Part shown: one piece after another, positions 18,670-26,877 of the stretch
Layout of the letters: every line of letters starts with the position of its first letter
Position numbering within the stretch: the stretch's first letter is position 1
Origin: Planococcus shixiaomingii
GTDB taxonomy: Bacteria > Bacillota > Bacilli > Bacillales_A > Planococcaceae
NCBI RefSeq assembly: GCF_030413615.1
Contig: NZ_CP129236.1
Coordinates: 3,022,001 to 3,086,000 of the forward strand
Reading direction: 5' to 3'
Length of the DNA stretch: 64,000 nt
Program-made: the position numbers and the translations under genes
The notes under the pieces: model-generated
What the model saw: only the letters and a program-made list of their open reading frames with translations
Databases searched by the model: none
Told to the model about the DNA's origin: nothing

Positions 18670-18701
18670 GAAGGATATTCTAATTTGTTAGAATATCCTT
18701 C
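18670..18701 (-). terminator. Perfect hairpin in the decayed spacer
   Basis: A 14-bp perfect stem, GAAGGATATTCTAA / TTAGAATATCCTTC, with a 4-base loop. The minus strand beyond it is T-rich. No intact gene is left to explain it; it may belong to a lost neighbour. Confidence 0.5.
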
Positions 18702-18772
18702 CTGGAAAGATAATTGAGCTAAAAGGACCGCGAAATGATAGCAATGAATTTCTGCCAAAGCGAATGAACTTC

Positions 18773-18855
18773 CTAAAGGAAATGCAGGGCAATCAAGTGC
18801 AAGGCTATTATTTTAATAAACCTTTTCTCACTGAAGAAATTTCAAGTATTTATCA
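18773..18855 (+). pseudogene. Remnant of an EAL-domain protein, C-terminal end only
   Basis: Plus-strand codons read LKEMQGNQVQGYYFNKPF LTEE, which is the C-terminal signature of EAL phosphodiesterase domains (the QGY-F-S/N-KP-L-x-x-EE block). Nothing of the catalytic EAL or DDF motifs lies upstream; the preceding sequence has stop codons. This is the tail of a lost cyclic-di-GMP phosphodiesterase gene. A long imperfect hairpin (18877-18926) that ends AAGTGTTTT follows and could be its original terminator. Confidence 0.6.
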
Positions 18856-18876
18856 TAATAAAGTAATATACATTCT

Positions 18877-18926
18877 AAAAACACCTTGGTTATCGTCTAA
18901 GGTAAAGACAATAACTAAAGTGTTTT
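18877..18926 (+). terminator. Imperfect hairpin after the EAL remnant
   Basis: AAAACACCTTGGTTATCGTCT pairs with AGACAATAACTAAAGTGTTTT with about four symmetric mismatches, ending in TTTT on the plus strand. It fits a terminator of the lost EAL gene. Confidence 0.5.
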
Positions 18927-18951
18927 CCTCATTTTACTAAAAACTGACACG

Positions 18952-19152
18952 TCAGGCTAAACTCTGCCTTTGCTTTTTCGACTTGGAATCTAATTCCTTT
19001 AATTCCTTACGATGATGCTCAATTTTCAGTTTAATTTTTGCTTGAAATTTTTCGACAAGCGCGCTATTCAACAGCAATTCTAAATAAGCTATTCTCATTT
19101 CTCGGTATTTTCTACACTTTAGAGTAATCTCCTCATTAACTAGTGCTGTCAT
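18952..19152 (-). CDS. Possible small charged protein, 66 residues
   Basis: Short ORF with a helical, Lys/Glu-rich sequence (MTALVNEEITLKCRKYREM...; C-terminal KKQRQSLA). There is no clear ribosome binding site before the ATG, no family match, and the region contains decayed fragments, so this may be a remnant or not expressed. It lies between the EAL fragment and the FemAB/GNAT-like gene. Confidence 0.3.
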   Translation of the reverse strand: MTALVNEEITLKCRKYREMRIAYLELLLNSALVEKFQAKIKLKIEHHRKELKELDSKSKKQRQSLA

Positions 19153-19300
19153 TTTAAGCTATATTGAAAGCGGTTGCTTGAGGTGTTTTATTCATTTAAT
19201 TGAGATTATCTTTAAAGACACTTGAAAAATTCTGGTTTAAAGTAGGTATATAGGCAGTATTTGGTGATGTTTTAACAGCTTGGTATAATCTTAATAAGCT

Positions 19301-19344
19301 AAAAAATCCTCCATGCTTCTACTAATAGAAGCATGGAGGACTTT
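19301..19344 (-). terminator. Terminator after the first FemAB/GNAT-like gene
   Basis: A perfect 15-bp stem, TCCTCCATGCTTCTA and complement, with a CTAA loop, followed on the minus strand by a run of six T (A-run 19301-19306). It lies 10 bases beyond the stop codon. Confidence 0.9.
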
Positions 19345-19353
19345 TACAACCAC

Positions 19354-20343
19354 TTAACTTGCGCATGAATCCTTTCTCTTCATCCGATAAGCTGGAAAAC
19401 CATCAGCACTATTGCCAACCTCCATTGCTTCACACAATATCCGATACACTTCTTTATCCCAAATCCGTCTTCCAGTACACAGCTTAAAATCCGTATGCTT
19501 GCTAAACTGCTTTTTGAATGCGGACAAGTCATGTGTTTGGCTATTCGCAACAAGCCAGCCGCCGTCATGGATCAGGGACACGCCGTTCTTTTTGCCCCAA
19601 AGCGTAAGACCGAAATGCATGATATGAGCTGGAGAGAAATAGTCAAAGGCTGGATGCGTTACCGACAAGTGGGTATGGATGACATCGTTCGACCGGAAAT
19701 TCAAACTCATTCCGATCACTTGCTCCTTGTAGAGTGCTTCAACGACAACAAGTTGTTCTTTGAGCAATTTCCCACATTCCAAGAAGTACCCATAGTCTGC
19801 GTCCCCGTTCGCCACAAGCTGCGTATAAAAATTCGCAAAACCCTCCAAGCTATCAGGCTTTGCTGTAACCCGGTACTCGACTCCTGCTTCCAGAGCGCGC
19901 CAGATGGTCTGTTGGCAAGACTGCGAAAACTCCTCTTGAACTGGATCCGGGAAAGCCTTTAAATTTGTTCCGTATGTATCACAGATATAGTCGGTTTCAT
20001 AGCACAGGCTAAAGTCTGACGCATTGGAAGCCACAGGATGAAAACGCACATATTCACTGACGATGCGGTTTTCCTTGCAATACGCCTCAAACGCAAGCGT
20101 AAATTCATAAACAAGATCCCATTTATAGTCTTTCGAACAGCCGGTAATGACCGGCCCTCCGTAAGCAGCAGGCGTAACCAAATCATAGTAAGTTTCTCCA
20201 TTAATCTTGATAGGGATTTCCCGTTTCATAAACATGTGCCGGATCGCCCCTACATGATTATGGAACTTAAACACTTCACACTTTCCGTCTCCTAATTCTT
20301 CATGCAGGCGTCCAAAATTTTGATCAAAAAATACATCATTCAT
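19354..20343 (-). CDS. FemAB/GNAT-like acyltransferase, copy 1
   Basis: About 329-residue protein that looks like a member of the FemAB/BioF2-like GNAT fold group. It is paralogous to 49293-50252; shared blocks are DQNFGRLHE, REIPIKI, AYGGP-ITGC, EYVRFHPVA, LEAGVEYR-T-KP, THLSV and MHFGLTLWGK. Relatives transfer acyl or aminoacyl groups to cell-wall precursors or sugars; the actual substrate is unknown. The ORF opens at 20373, but AAAAGAGG lies 8 bases before the ATG at 20343, whose product starts MNDVFFDQNFGRLHE like the paralog's MEDLYVDQNFGRLHE. The upstream region carries a tandem GGTTAAAA box, and a perfect terminator follows. It has no operon partner and no signal peptide. Confidence 0.75.
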   Translation of the reverse strand: MNDVFFDQNFGRLHEELGDGKCEVFKFHNHVGAIRHMFMKREIPIKINGETYYDLVTPAAYGGPVITGCSKDYKWDLVYEFTLAFEAYCKENRIVSEYVRFHPVASNASDFSLCYETDYICDTYGTNLKAFPDPVQEEFSQSCQQTIWRALEAGVEYRVTAKPDSLEGFANFYTQLVANGDADYGYFLECGKLLKEQLVVVEALYKEQVIGMSLNFRSNDVIHTHLSVTHPAFDYFSPAHIMHFGLTLWGKKNGVSLIHDGGWLVANSQTHDLSAFKKQFSKHTDFKLCTGRRIWDKEVYRILCEAMEVGNSADGFPAYRMKRKDSCAS

Positions 20344-20425
20344 TTCCATAACCTCTTTTCCCTGAAGAGCCACATTCGTGAAAACTTCAGTCTCTTCCCT
20401 TGTTAAGGAAATATTAGCCTCTAAA

Positions 20426-20444
20426 GGTTAAAAGTCGGTTAAAA
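20426..20444 (-). promoter_or_regulatory. Tandem operator-like box, copy 1
   Basis: GGTTAAAA GTC GGTTAAAA (minus strand TTTTAACC twice, 11-bp period), 83 bp before the start of the FemAB/GNAT-like gene. The same arrangement precedes the paralog at 50339-50357 and the decayed copy at 32124-32142. One-turn direct repeats of TTAAC-type hexamers resemble PhoP boxes of Bacillales; the regulator is an inference. Confidence 0.55.
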
Positions 20445-20471
20445 GTTTTCAAAATTGTTTTTATTCAAATA

Positions 20472-20503
20472 AAACCGCCCTGATGGTTTCTTCAAGGCGG
20501 TTT
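20472..20503 (-). terminator. Terminator after the DUF1028 gene
   Basis: AAACCGCC / GGCGGTTT inverted repeat with a loop that can pair further, followed on the minus strand by T-rich sequence, 31 bases after the DUF1028 stop codon. Confidence 0.7.
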
Positions 20504-20534
20504 GTACCCTATTTAACTGAAAAAGGCTTCTCTT

Positions 20535-21251
20535 TTACTCATTATCCTGCAGCAACCCCATCTCCCGAGAAGACTCGAAATCGAACTTGCCGGCCGGGTT
20601 TGCTAAAGTCGGCAGCATTTCCATGAACGGAAACAACTCCCTTTTTGCCACTTCGTAAATGCGGCCGAGCTCTTTTACCGGATCCGGGTGCTCATCTACA
20701 CGCAAATCGACGAGCGGGTACTCTTCTGTCGAATACACTTTCAGTGATGCGGACTGTCTGCCGCGCTTATCGCCTCCAGCTGCTTGTCCCGCTTCCATGA
20801 CCTTTAGCAGCCGTTCAGCCAGCGGCAAGTCGCCCGTGCTTTCAAACGATTTGGCCATTTCCTGAACCGTCGCTTCGCTCACCAGCATATTGCCGGCCAC
20901 CGCAAAGTTGTTTCCGGTGATATGCCCGTACCACCCGTCGCATTTCTCTCCGGTAAACGCTACAGCTTTTCCTTCTTTATCGACAATTGAGAACTGGCGA
21001 ATAGACGGATCCGGGTCTTCCTGCAAAATGCGGTCCATCACTTCCTGCGCGGACAGCCCTTCTTCCAAATACTTCAGCCCGTTAATGCCGATGTACGGAT
21101 TAACAAACGACTGGGTGGCAATGGCACCGACCCCGGCTTTTACAAACGGGCAAAGCAGACCGACAGCCGGAACCTTCGTGGACACCGCTACCCCAAACTG
21201 GCCGGTTTTTTCATCTCTTGCCGCAATGGAAAAGGTATTGAGTTTTAACAT
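20535..21251 (-). CDS. DUF1028 family protein (Ntn-hydrolase-like)
   Basis: About 238-residue cytosolic protein of the DUF1028 family, recognised by NTFSIAARDEKTGQFGVAVS at the start, FVKAGVGAIATQSFVNP, LLQEDP-like RILQEDPDPSIRQF and HITGNNFAVAGNML. Structures of the family show an Ntn-hydrolase fold, but the substrate is not established. The frame opens at 21272; GAGGAGG overlapping codons 4-5 of that frame puts the start at the ATG at 21251. It is the last gene of a symporter operon, so it may act on the imported solute. GC-rich relative to the polysaccharide modules. Confidence 0.85.
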   Translation of the reverse strand: MLKLNTFSIAARDEKTGQFGVAVSTKVPAVGLLCPFVKAGVGAIATQSFVNPYIGINGLKYLEEGLSAQEVMDRILQEDPDPSIRQFSIVDKEGKAVAFTGEKCDGWYGHITGNNFAVAGNMLVSEATVQEMAKSFESTGDLPLAERLLKVMEAGQAAGGDKRGRQSASLKVYSTEEYPLVDLRVDEHPDPVKELGRIYEVAKRELFPFMEMLPTLANPAGKFDFESSREMGLLQDNE

Positions 21252-21268
21252 CGTCATCCTCCTCGTAC

Positions 21269-21391
21269 TCACCAGATTTTGTTCTTTCGTAATTCGTAAA
21301 GGAAGTACCCGAATATCGTCAGCATCAAAAGCGCCGAGCCGAGAATACTGACCCAGATCAAGATGGTGAACACACCCAATGAAATCATCAT
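21269..21391 (-). CDS. 40-residue membrane peptide after the symporter
   Basis: Short ORF beginning MMISLGVFTILIWVSILG and ending YELRKNKIW: one hydrophobic helix with a basic C-terminal tail, consistent with a single-pass membrane protein. Its ATG overlaps the symporter stop as ATGA, so it is translationally coupled. Such peptides are known as accessory subunits beside some sodium symporters (compare MetS in NSS transporters). It is followed by the DUF1028 gene 17 bases downstream. It mirrors the 40-residue peptide at the other side of the symporter gene. Confidence 0.75.
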   Translation of the reverse strand: MMISLGVFTILIWVSILGSALLMLTIFGYFLYELRKNKIW

Positions 21392-22824
21392 TTACGCTCC
21401 ACCTCCGATGCCTGGCTTTGGCCGACCCGGTACAGCTTGCTCCAATTATAATTAGCCGGTTTCACAAGGCTTCCGATAAAGCAGACGAGAAACGAAATCC
21501 AGCCGCTCGCTACCACGCCCTGCAAATCCCCGACTGTGTAATAAACGATATAACCGACGATAATCGCCAGAATCGAAGCGATAAAAGAGACCGTGGCATC
21601 GAGTTTTTTCCAGAACAAACCGTAGATAATCGGGAACACGAACGCCGCATTGATGACGCCGAGGAAAATCAGCATTTGCAGCATCGTCAAAAACTTCGGC
21701 AACGAAATCAACAGTGCCAATACGCCGATGACCACCGTCAAGATTTTACTGATGCGGAGCAGCTTGGCATTATCCGCCCGCGGGTTGATGTTTTGGTAGA
21801 TGTCGTGGATCAGCAGTGAAACCAATGCATTTAGGATCGCCGCAATGGTGGAAGCAAGCGCTGACCAGACGCCAACCAAAAACACCCAGCTGACAAAATT
21901 CCCGCCGTAAATCTGGGCGATAAAAGGCGCCACTTGGTTGACTTCTGCCGGTGCCTGGTTGGTTCCGATTGCGACAAAGGCGAGCGTCGCAGTCGCAAGC
22001 GGAACGAAAAACCAGCCGACGCCAGCCAGAGCGAAAATGCTCATCAATTTATCTTTTCGTACTGCATAAGCCCGCTGCCAAAATGTATTGTCCATAAACA
22101 CTTCCCCGATGGCGAACATCGCTCCGGCAAACATGAAGAGAATACCTGCCGGCAGCAGCAAGTCCAGTTTTTCCGGTGCGAACTCCAGCATTCCCGTATA
22201 GATGGGTGCGATGCCAGTAGAAAAGTACACAAGCGGCGGCACAACAATGACTACCAAGAAGATGAGCATGACTTGGAAAAACGCAATCCCGGTGATGGAA
22301 GAAAAGCCGCCCATAGTGGCGTAAGCGATAACGATGATAAACGTCAGCACAACCGCCAATGTATAAGGCACATCGAAAATTTGTTCAAGCAGCAAACCGC
22401 CCCCGATTCCTTGCGTCATGAGAAGCCCGAACATATAGATAAACAGCATGACCATAAAAAAGTAATAGTTCTTTTTGTCAAAGCGGTTCTTGTAAAAATC
22501 GCCGACCGTCTTGCCGTGCGGAATGATTTCGTGAATCCGTTTGCCAAGGGGGGAAAACGATACGACCGCCACCCCACCGAGGAACGAATAGGCAATCGCT
22601 CCGATGACTCCGAGCCCATACGCCGCTTCCGGTGCTGCCATGATGGTGTTTCCGGTAATCCAGAATGCCAACAACGAAGTCGTCCCGAAGGCCACTCCGA
22701 GCCGGCCATTCCCCGAGATATACTCATCCGCCGTCGACACTTTGCGGGAAATGAACCAGCTCGACACAATGAAAATAACTCCAAGGATCAAAATAACTAT
22801 GATGTTCCCCCATGGAATATTCAC
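21388..22824 (-). CDS. Sodium:solute symporter (SSS family)
   Basis: 478-residue integral membrane transporter with about 13 helices. Family signatures include STADEYISGNGRLG after the first helix (SSS DE-F-aGr motif), FWITGNTIMAAPEAAYG in helix 2 and YATMGGFSSITGIAFFQ in helix 5-6. It imports an organic solute with sodium; the substrate is unknown. The start is a GTG at 22824 that overlaps the stop of the upstream 40-residue membrane peptide (GTGA). The operon order is membrane peptide, symporter, membrane peptide, DUF1028. Confidence 0.93.
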   Translation of the reverse strand: MNIPWGNIIVILILGVIFIVSSWFISRKVSTADEYISGNGRLGVAFGTTSLLAFWITGNTIMAAPEAAYGLGVIGAIAYSFLGGVAVVSFSPLGKRIHEIIPHGKTVGDFYKNRFDKKNYYFFMVMLFIYMFGLLMTQGIGGGLLLEQIFDVPYTLAVVLTFIIVIAYATMGGFSSITGIAFFQVMLIFLVVIVVPPLVYFSTGIAPIYTGMLEFAPEKLDLLLPAGILFMFAGAMFAIGEVFMDNTFWQRAYAVRKDKLMSIFALAGVGWFFVPLATATLAFVAIGTNQAPAEVNQVAPFIAQIYGGNFVSWVFLVGVWSALASTIAAILNALVSLLIHDIYQNINPRADNAKLLRISKILTVVIGVLALLISLPKFLTMLQMLIFLGVINAAFVFPIIYGLFWKKLDATVSFIASILAIIVGYIVYYTVGDLQGVVASGWISFLVCFIGSLVKPANYNWSKLYRVGQSQASEVERK

Positions 22825-22943
22825 TTGTGTTCATCCCCTTTTTCCTTGTGAATCATTTCGCCATACAAACCGAACAAAGGGCCATAAGCGGAAACCAGAA
22901 CGATGAAAAACAACACAATGCTGCTGGTGATCCAGAATGTCAT
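22821..22943 (-). CDS. 40-residue membrane peptide before the symporter
   Basis: Single-helix protein, MTFWITSSIVLFFIVLVSAYG followed by a charged tail MIHKEKGDEHK. The ATG at 22943 is fixed by AGGAGG 7 bases upstream; the frame is open further upstream (to 23012) but that part overlaps another frame. It overlaps the GTG start of the symporter by 4 bases, a sign of coupled translation. Probably an accessory peptide of the transporter. Confidence 0.8.
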   Translation of the reverse strand: MTFWITSSIVLFFIVLVSAYGPLFGLYGEMIHKEKGDEHK

Positions 22944-22962
22944 TTTGTTTCCTCCTGTACTC

Positions 22963-23083
22963 TTAATGGTCGAGCGTTTTGGCAAGTAATTTTGATTCCC
23001 TTTTGTCCCCATCCTTTACAAATAAAAGACTAGAAGTGATAAATACCGTGACTAAGACGACAAAAAGAAAGTATAAATGAAAC
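22963..23083 (-). pseudogene. Third membrane-peptide frame, no canonical start
   Basis: Just upstream of the peptide at 22821-22943, an open frame reads FHLYFLFVVLVTVFITSS then LLFVKDGDKRES and ends in DH before TAA. It again looks like one helix plus a charged tail, and is preceded by a very strong AAAGGAGGG, but no ATG, GTG or TTG occurs at the right distance (the codons are TTT CAT TTA TAC). Either it is a decayed gene, uses a rare start, or reflects a sequence error. Confidence 0.4.
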
Positions 23084-23196
23084 CCTCCTTTCACTTCGTA
23101 AGCTGAACTTACAATAGAGTATATTTACGTTCCCTTTAGTTGTCAAACTTTTCAGATCTTTTATACCACTTTCTCACTAGTCGATTTTCGCACAAA

Positions 23197-23224
23197 AAAA
23201 GACACCTTTGAAAAGATGTCTTTT
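23197..23224 (-). terminator. Hairpin between module B and the symporter operon
   Basis: AAAAGACA / TGTCTTTT stem with a short loop and a preceding A-run, so it terminates on the minus strand. It lies about 110 bases after the stop of the 23336-24154 glycosyltransferase. Confidence 0.65.
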
Positions 23225-23335
23225 AGAGAGATTCTTATTCTTCCTTTGTTTCTATACCATCAAATCAGCATTAAGCTACCGCATTAAAGTGATCTTCTTC
23301 TATCATTGTAATTTGCAACACATAAAATCCAAAGG

Positions 23336-24154
23336 CTAGAGCGGATTTGTGAGACGAAGACGTTTTATTTTTTTATTTTTAAATAGAATTTTATTATATT
23401 TTTTCAATGAATTCACAAGATTTACACCCGCGAAATAAACAGAACTAACCGGATTCATCTCAATTGATCTAAATACTCTATAATTCATACCTATAGTTTT
23501 GAACTTATTACCTGATTTAGAACTTACGGAAAGCCTATAGACTAATAAAGGTTCATTCACTCCAAAAGCTAATATTCCACTTTTTAAGATTCTTAACCAT
23601 GCTGCATAATCTTCGTGCATATTGTCGCGTTCCATCCTGATAGTTTCGAAACATTCTTTTCTCACTAACACTGATGAACATGGAATAACATTTTGTCTTT
23701 TAAGTTTGTTAAAATCAACACTTTCAGGAACCTCAAATACTCCTTTAAAAGGCTTACCTTCTTTATTAATATAAGAAGACCCCGTAAAAACAAAACTTGC
23801 GCCCACTTTATTTGCATGTGCAATTTGTTTTTCTAGCTTTGCATTTTCCCAAAGATCATCACTATCCAAAAACGCAATCCATTCACCTAAAGCTAGATTT
23901 ATTGCTTTATTTCTAGTTTCTGAAACTCCGATATTTTTGCTGTTCTTTATGAGCTTTAAACGAGAATCATTGTTACTCAACTTCTCGGCTATTTTTAATG
24001 TCTTATCACTGGAGCAGTCATCAATGATAATTAATTCCCATTCTTCGTAACTTTGCGATAGAACTGAATTAATAGCGTCTTCTATATAATTTTCTGCATT
24101 GTATGCGGGCATTATTACACTAATTAGCGGCCTTATATTTTCAATGTTGTTCAA
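23336..24154 (-). CDS. Family 2 glycosyltransferase
   Basis: 272-residue GT-A enzyme. N-terminal ISVIMPAYNAENYIEDAINS, DDCSSDKTL near 46-54 and the metal-binding LDSDDLW near 95-101 are all present, and the downstream helix region is of the usual length. It starts at a TTG (24154) after AAGGGGTG. It is the last gene of module B and should add one sugar to that repeat unit. There is no membrane segment; substrate unknown. Confidence 0.92.
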   Translation of the reverse strand: MNNIENIRPLISVIMPAYNAENYIEDAINSVLSQSYEEWELIIIDDCSSDKTLKIAEKLSNNDSRLKLIKNSKNIGVSETRNKAINLALGEWIAFLDSDDLWENAKLEKQIAHANKVGASFVFTGSSYINKEGKPFKGVFEVPESVDFNKLKRQNVIPCSSVLVRKECFETIRMERDNMHEDYAAWLRILKSGILAFGVNEPLLVYRLSVSSKSGNKFKTIGMNYRVFRSIEMNPVSSVYFAGVNLVNSLKKYNKILFKNKKIKRLRLTNPL

Positions 24155-24287
24155 AACGGCACCCCTTCTTTTAAAAATGATATTTTACAGCTCTCTGATC
24201 TGATAAAAATGAATAGTTAAAGTACCTATAACCGGCATAAACAATGAGCTTTGGTGATTTGTTTTAATATTCAGCACACTCTTTTTT

Positions 24288-25493
24288 CTAAATTTTTTTC
24301 TGATTTTTATCTATTTCGAATAAATATCGCCAAATCATTGCCATTATTAAGAAGAACACTTCATTTGCGACCAGTGAAAGGGAATTCATAAGTACTAACA
24401 TTGAAATTAAAGTAATAAATAAATATCGGGTATCTATTATACTTTTGCGGTGTATATAAAAATCATAGAATACCAACAAAAATATTGTTAGATAAAGGCA
24501 AAAGCCAAAAATTCCTGATTCTGTTAGAACTTCTAAAAACGTGTTATGCATATAATGATCTGTATTAAAAATAGCATTGCTGTAAGATCTGTAGTTATAA
24601 ATACCAATCCCAAACAATGGGTTATCAGCAAATAATGTTAAACCATTATTCCAAAGGTCAAGTCTTCCGCTTCCATTGTCAGATGACGATGCCTTAAATC
24701 TATCTATAACTATCTGCGTTGCATTTAAATTAAAGAAATTTGATGCACCAGTTACAAGAACGTATAAAAATAGCGGTCCAAACAGCGCTATTTTCACTTT
24801 TATTTTAGTTTTTGATGTTATTAATAATATTATTCCTCCAAGTAAAATTGCTAAATATGCTCCTCTAGAGAATGTAAGTAAAAGAGTAGTGGCAGATAAA
24901 AGAAGACCTATTTTTGTACCTTTTTCTTTTAAATGGGTTAAGTAGTAATAAAAGAAAATAAAATTTCCAAATGCAAATATGTTAGGATCTGAAAAAGTCC
25001 CTATTAGTCTGGGAACACCACGATCTATTAAAATGCCATATGCGCGAACTCCATTACCCACAAAATTAAAGCTTAATGTATATGTCCCATATACAAATAA
25101 TGCAATAGATAAGACATTAAACCAGATACCACTTATTGAAATAGCTTTTTCCAACTTAATAATTGATATACTGCTAAAAATAAATCGCATTATGAAATAA
25201 ACCACTAACACTAGATTAATCGCCATAATTAAGCGAATACTGTCTTGAGGATATTTCGAAAATATTCCTGTTGCAGAATAAAAAATAAAGAAAACTAGTA
25301 TATTCATTTCAAAAAGGCGAAGTTTATGAATACGAAATTTGAAAAAAACCAGAAAAAATACCAACATACATACAATCATGTAAGGTTTTAGTGCAAATCC
25401 AATATCTATATAATAAGCATTTAAATAAACTGAAGTAATAAATAAACATGATAGAAAGATACTCGTATTTTTTTGTTCATTAACGTAAATCAT
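24288..25493 (-). CDS. O-antigen ligase/polymerase-type membrane protein, module B
   Basis: 401-residue polytopic membrane protein with 10-12 hydrophobic segments. The Wzy_C/O-antigen ligase signature occurs in the large loop: RLIGTFSDPNIFAF, SGRLDLWNNGLTLF, NPLFGIGIYNYRSY and HNTFLEVLTESGIFGF. It probably polymerises the repeat unit of module B. ATG at 25493 follows TTAGGAG. It lies between two glycosyltransferase genes. Confidence 0.9.
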   Translation of the reverse strand: MIYVNEQKNTSIFLSCLFITSVYLNAYYIDIGFALKPYMIVCMLVFFLVFFKFRIHKLRLFEMNILVFFIFYSATGIFSKYPQDSIRLIMAINLVLVVYFIMRFIFSSISIIKLEKAISISGIWFNVLSIALFVYGTYTLSFNFVGNGVRAYGILIDRGVPRLIGTFSDPNIFAFGNFIFFYYYLTHLKEKGTKIGLLLSATTLLLTFSRGAYLAILLGGIILLITSKTKIKVKIALFGPLFLYVLVTGASNFFNLNATQIVIDRFKASSSDNGSGRLDLWNNGLTLFADNPLFGIGIYNYRSYSNAIFNTDHYMHNTFLEVLTESGIFGFCLYLTIFLLVFYDFYIHRKSIIDTRYLFITLISMLVLMNSLSLVANEVFFLIMAMIWRYLFEIDKNQKKI

Positions 25494-25790
25494 AAATTTA
25501 CTCCTAACTTTTATATGACTACTGTTAACTTCAGATTACACTATTATTTTCCAATAGTTTTCAAACAAATTCTACAAAACAGTTTGAGCAATTGATTCAA
25601 TTTCTAACTAAAATGTAAATAGCAACGTTTAAACTGAAACTACGTTAAAGAATTAATGAATGAGTAATCTATCGGAATAAATCAGTTATTTTAAAATCTA
25701 GTAATTCAATTAAAAATATAAATCTTTTTCCCTTTGCCAATAGTTTTTCACATAGAAATTGAAATATTTATTTACATCTAAAAACGATGA
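25494..25790. other. AT-rich gap between module B glycosyltransferase and polymerase
   Basis: About 300 very AT-rich bases, no ORF and no convincing hairpin or repeat. Nothing recognisable. Confidence 0.5.
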
Positions 25791-26570
25791 TCATTCTTTC
25801 AACAAATCCTTTCTTCCTCTTAACATGTGAGCTACTGCCTTAAAAATATTGATGTATCGATGATAAGTTTTATATTTTCTAATGGCAAACTGAAGCACTA
25901 ATGGTAGAGAAAGCAATTTACTCATTCTATAAAAAACTGCACCTTTAGAAAAAAAATAGTTTTCATCATAACCAGTGAACCAACTAGACGGTCTATTATT
26001 ATTTAAATTTCCTATATACTCTGGGACAAATATTATATTCAAATTTTTTCTTAAACAGTCCCACAACAATATATTTTCTTCCCCAAAAAAGTACTTAGCT
26101 CCAGCTCCAAATTCTTCATCAAAAGTAATCCCGGCACTGATTATATTTTCTCTTTTAAAGGTAATTTGAACAGATGATACTTTCATGGTTTTTAAGAAAC
26201 TTAACTTAGTAATTTTTTTCCAATAATTTTTATTTATTCCGTCTACTTTAAATATGATTATGTCTGCTTTTGGATATTGATTATAATACTCGTTTATTTT
26301 ATCTGCAGGTAATGTGTAATCCATATCATCGTCGCAAATAACGCATATTTCTCCTTCACTATTTTTTATGGCCATATTTCTGCTTTTACTTAAACCTTTG
26401 TCTAGTACACTAATAAATTTTCTTTTAGGAGTATGGATATCAGCAGGTGGACTTACTTCATTATTGAAAACTTGATTGATGACAACGTAATTATTTTCAC
26501 AAATATTCATATTCTTTACTATAGAATAATCTGACTGATTAATTGTTGATACTAAATAATCTATGTCCAA
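25791..26570 (-). CDS. Family 2-like glycosyltransferase
   Basis: 259-residue GT-A type protein of an atypical branch: it starts MDIDYLVSTINQSDYSIV instead of the usual SVIIP-YN, then has KGLSKSRNMAIKNSEGEICVICDDD, where CDDD takes the place of the DxD motif. FGAGAKYFFGEENILLWDCL in the second half resembles GT2 enzymes of capsule loci. It starts at a TTG (26570) after GGAGGGG. Probably adds a sugar to module B; substrate unknown. Confidence 0.85.
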   Translation of the reverse strand: MDIDYLVSTINQSDYSIVKNMNICENNYVVINQVFNNEVSPPADIHTPKRKFISVLDKGLSKSRNMAIKNSEGEICVICDDDMDYTLPADKINEYYNQYPKADIIIFKVDGINKNYWKKITKLSFLKTMKVSSVQITFKRENIISAGITFDEEFGAGAKYFFGEENILLWDCLRKNLNIIFVPEYIGNLNNNRPSSWFTGYDENYFFSKGAVFYRMSKLLSLPLVLQFAIRKYKTYHRYINIFKAVAHMLRGRKDLLKE

Positions 26571-26877
26571 AATTTCCCCTCCTTCTCTAATTACTCTTTT
26601 CTAAATACAATGGTCATCACAATACTTAAAATTTCCTATTGAAATTTCACCATGACATTATTCTCTTTTTGCAGCTATCCTTGAACTACATTTTGGCTTA
26701 AAGTAAAGGATCTTTGACTTCTTGGATGGATGGTTGATTAATTCATTTCCGAATAAATTTTCATTTAATACAAAATAAAACTCAATATTCAGATAACGAA
26801 AGGTAGTTCATGGCGTTTAATGATTGAATTGTCTTTCATACAGGGCCGTAAGGTTAATTTAGTTGGATTACCGCCCT
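26571..26877. other. Non-coding gap upstream of module B initiating transferase's next gene
   Basis: About 300 AT-rich bases without ORF. The segment near 26820-26860 could form weak pairing but no clear terminator was seen. Confidence 0.4.

Noticed and set aside
21934..22851. Plus-strand ORF of 305 codons opposite the symporter gene.
   Set aside because: No ribosome site, composition rich in His, Arg and Asp as expected for the reverse of membrane-protein codons; the symporter frame has clear family motifs.
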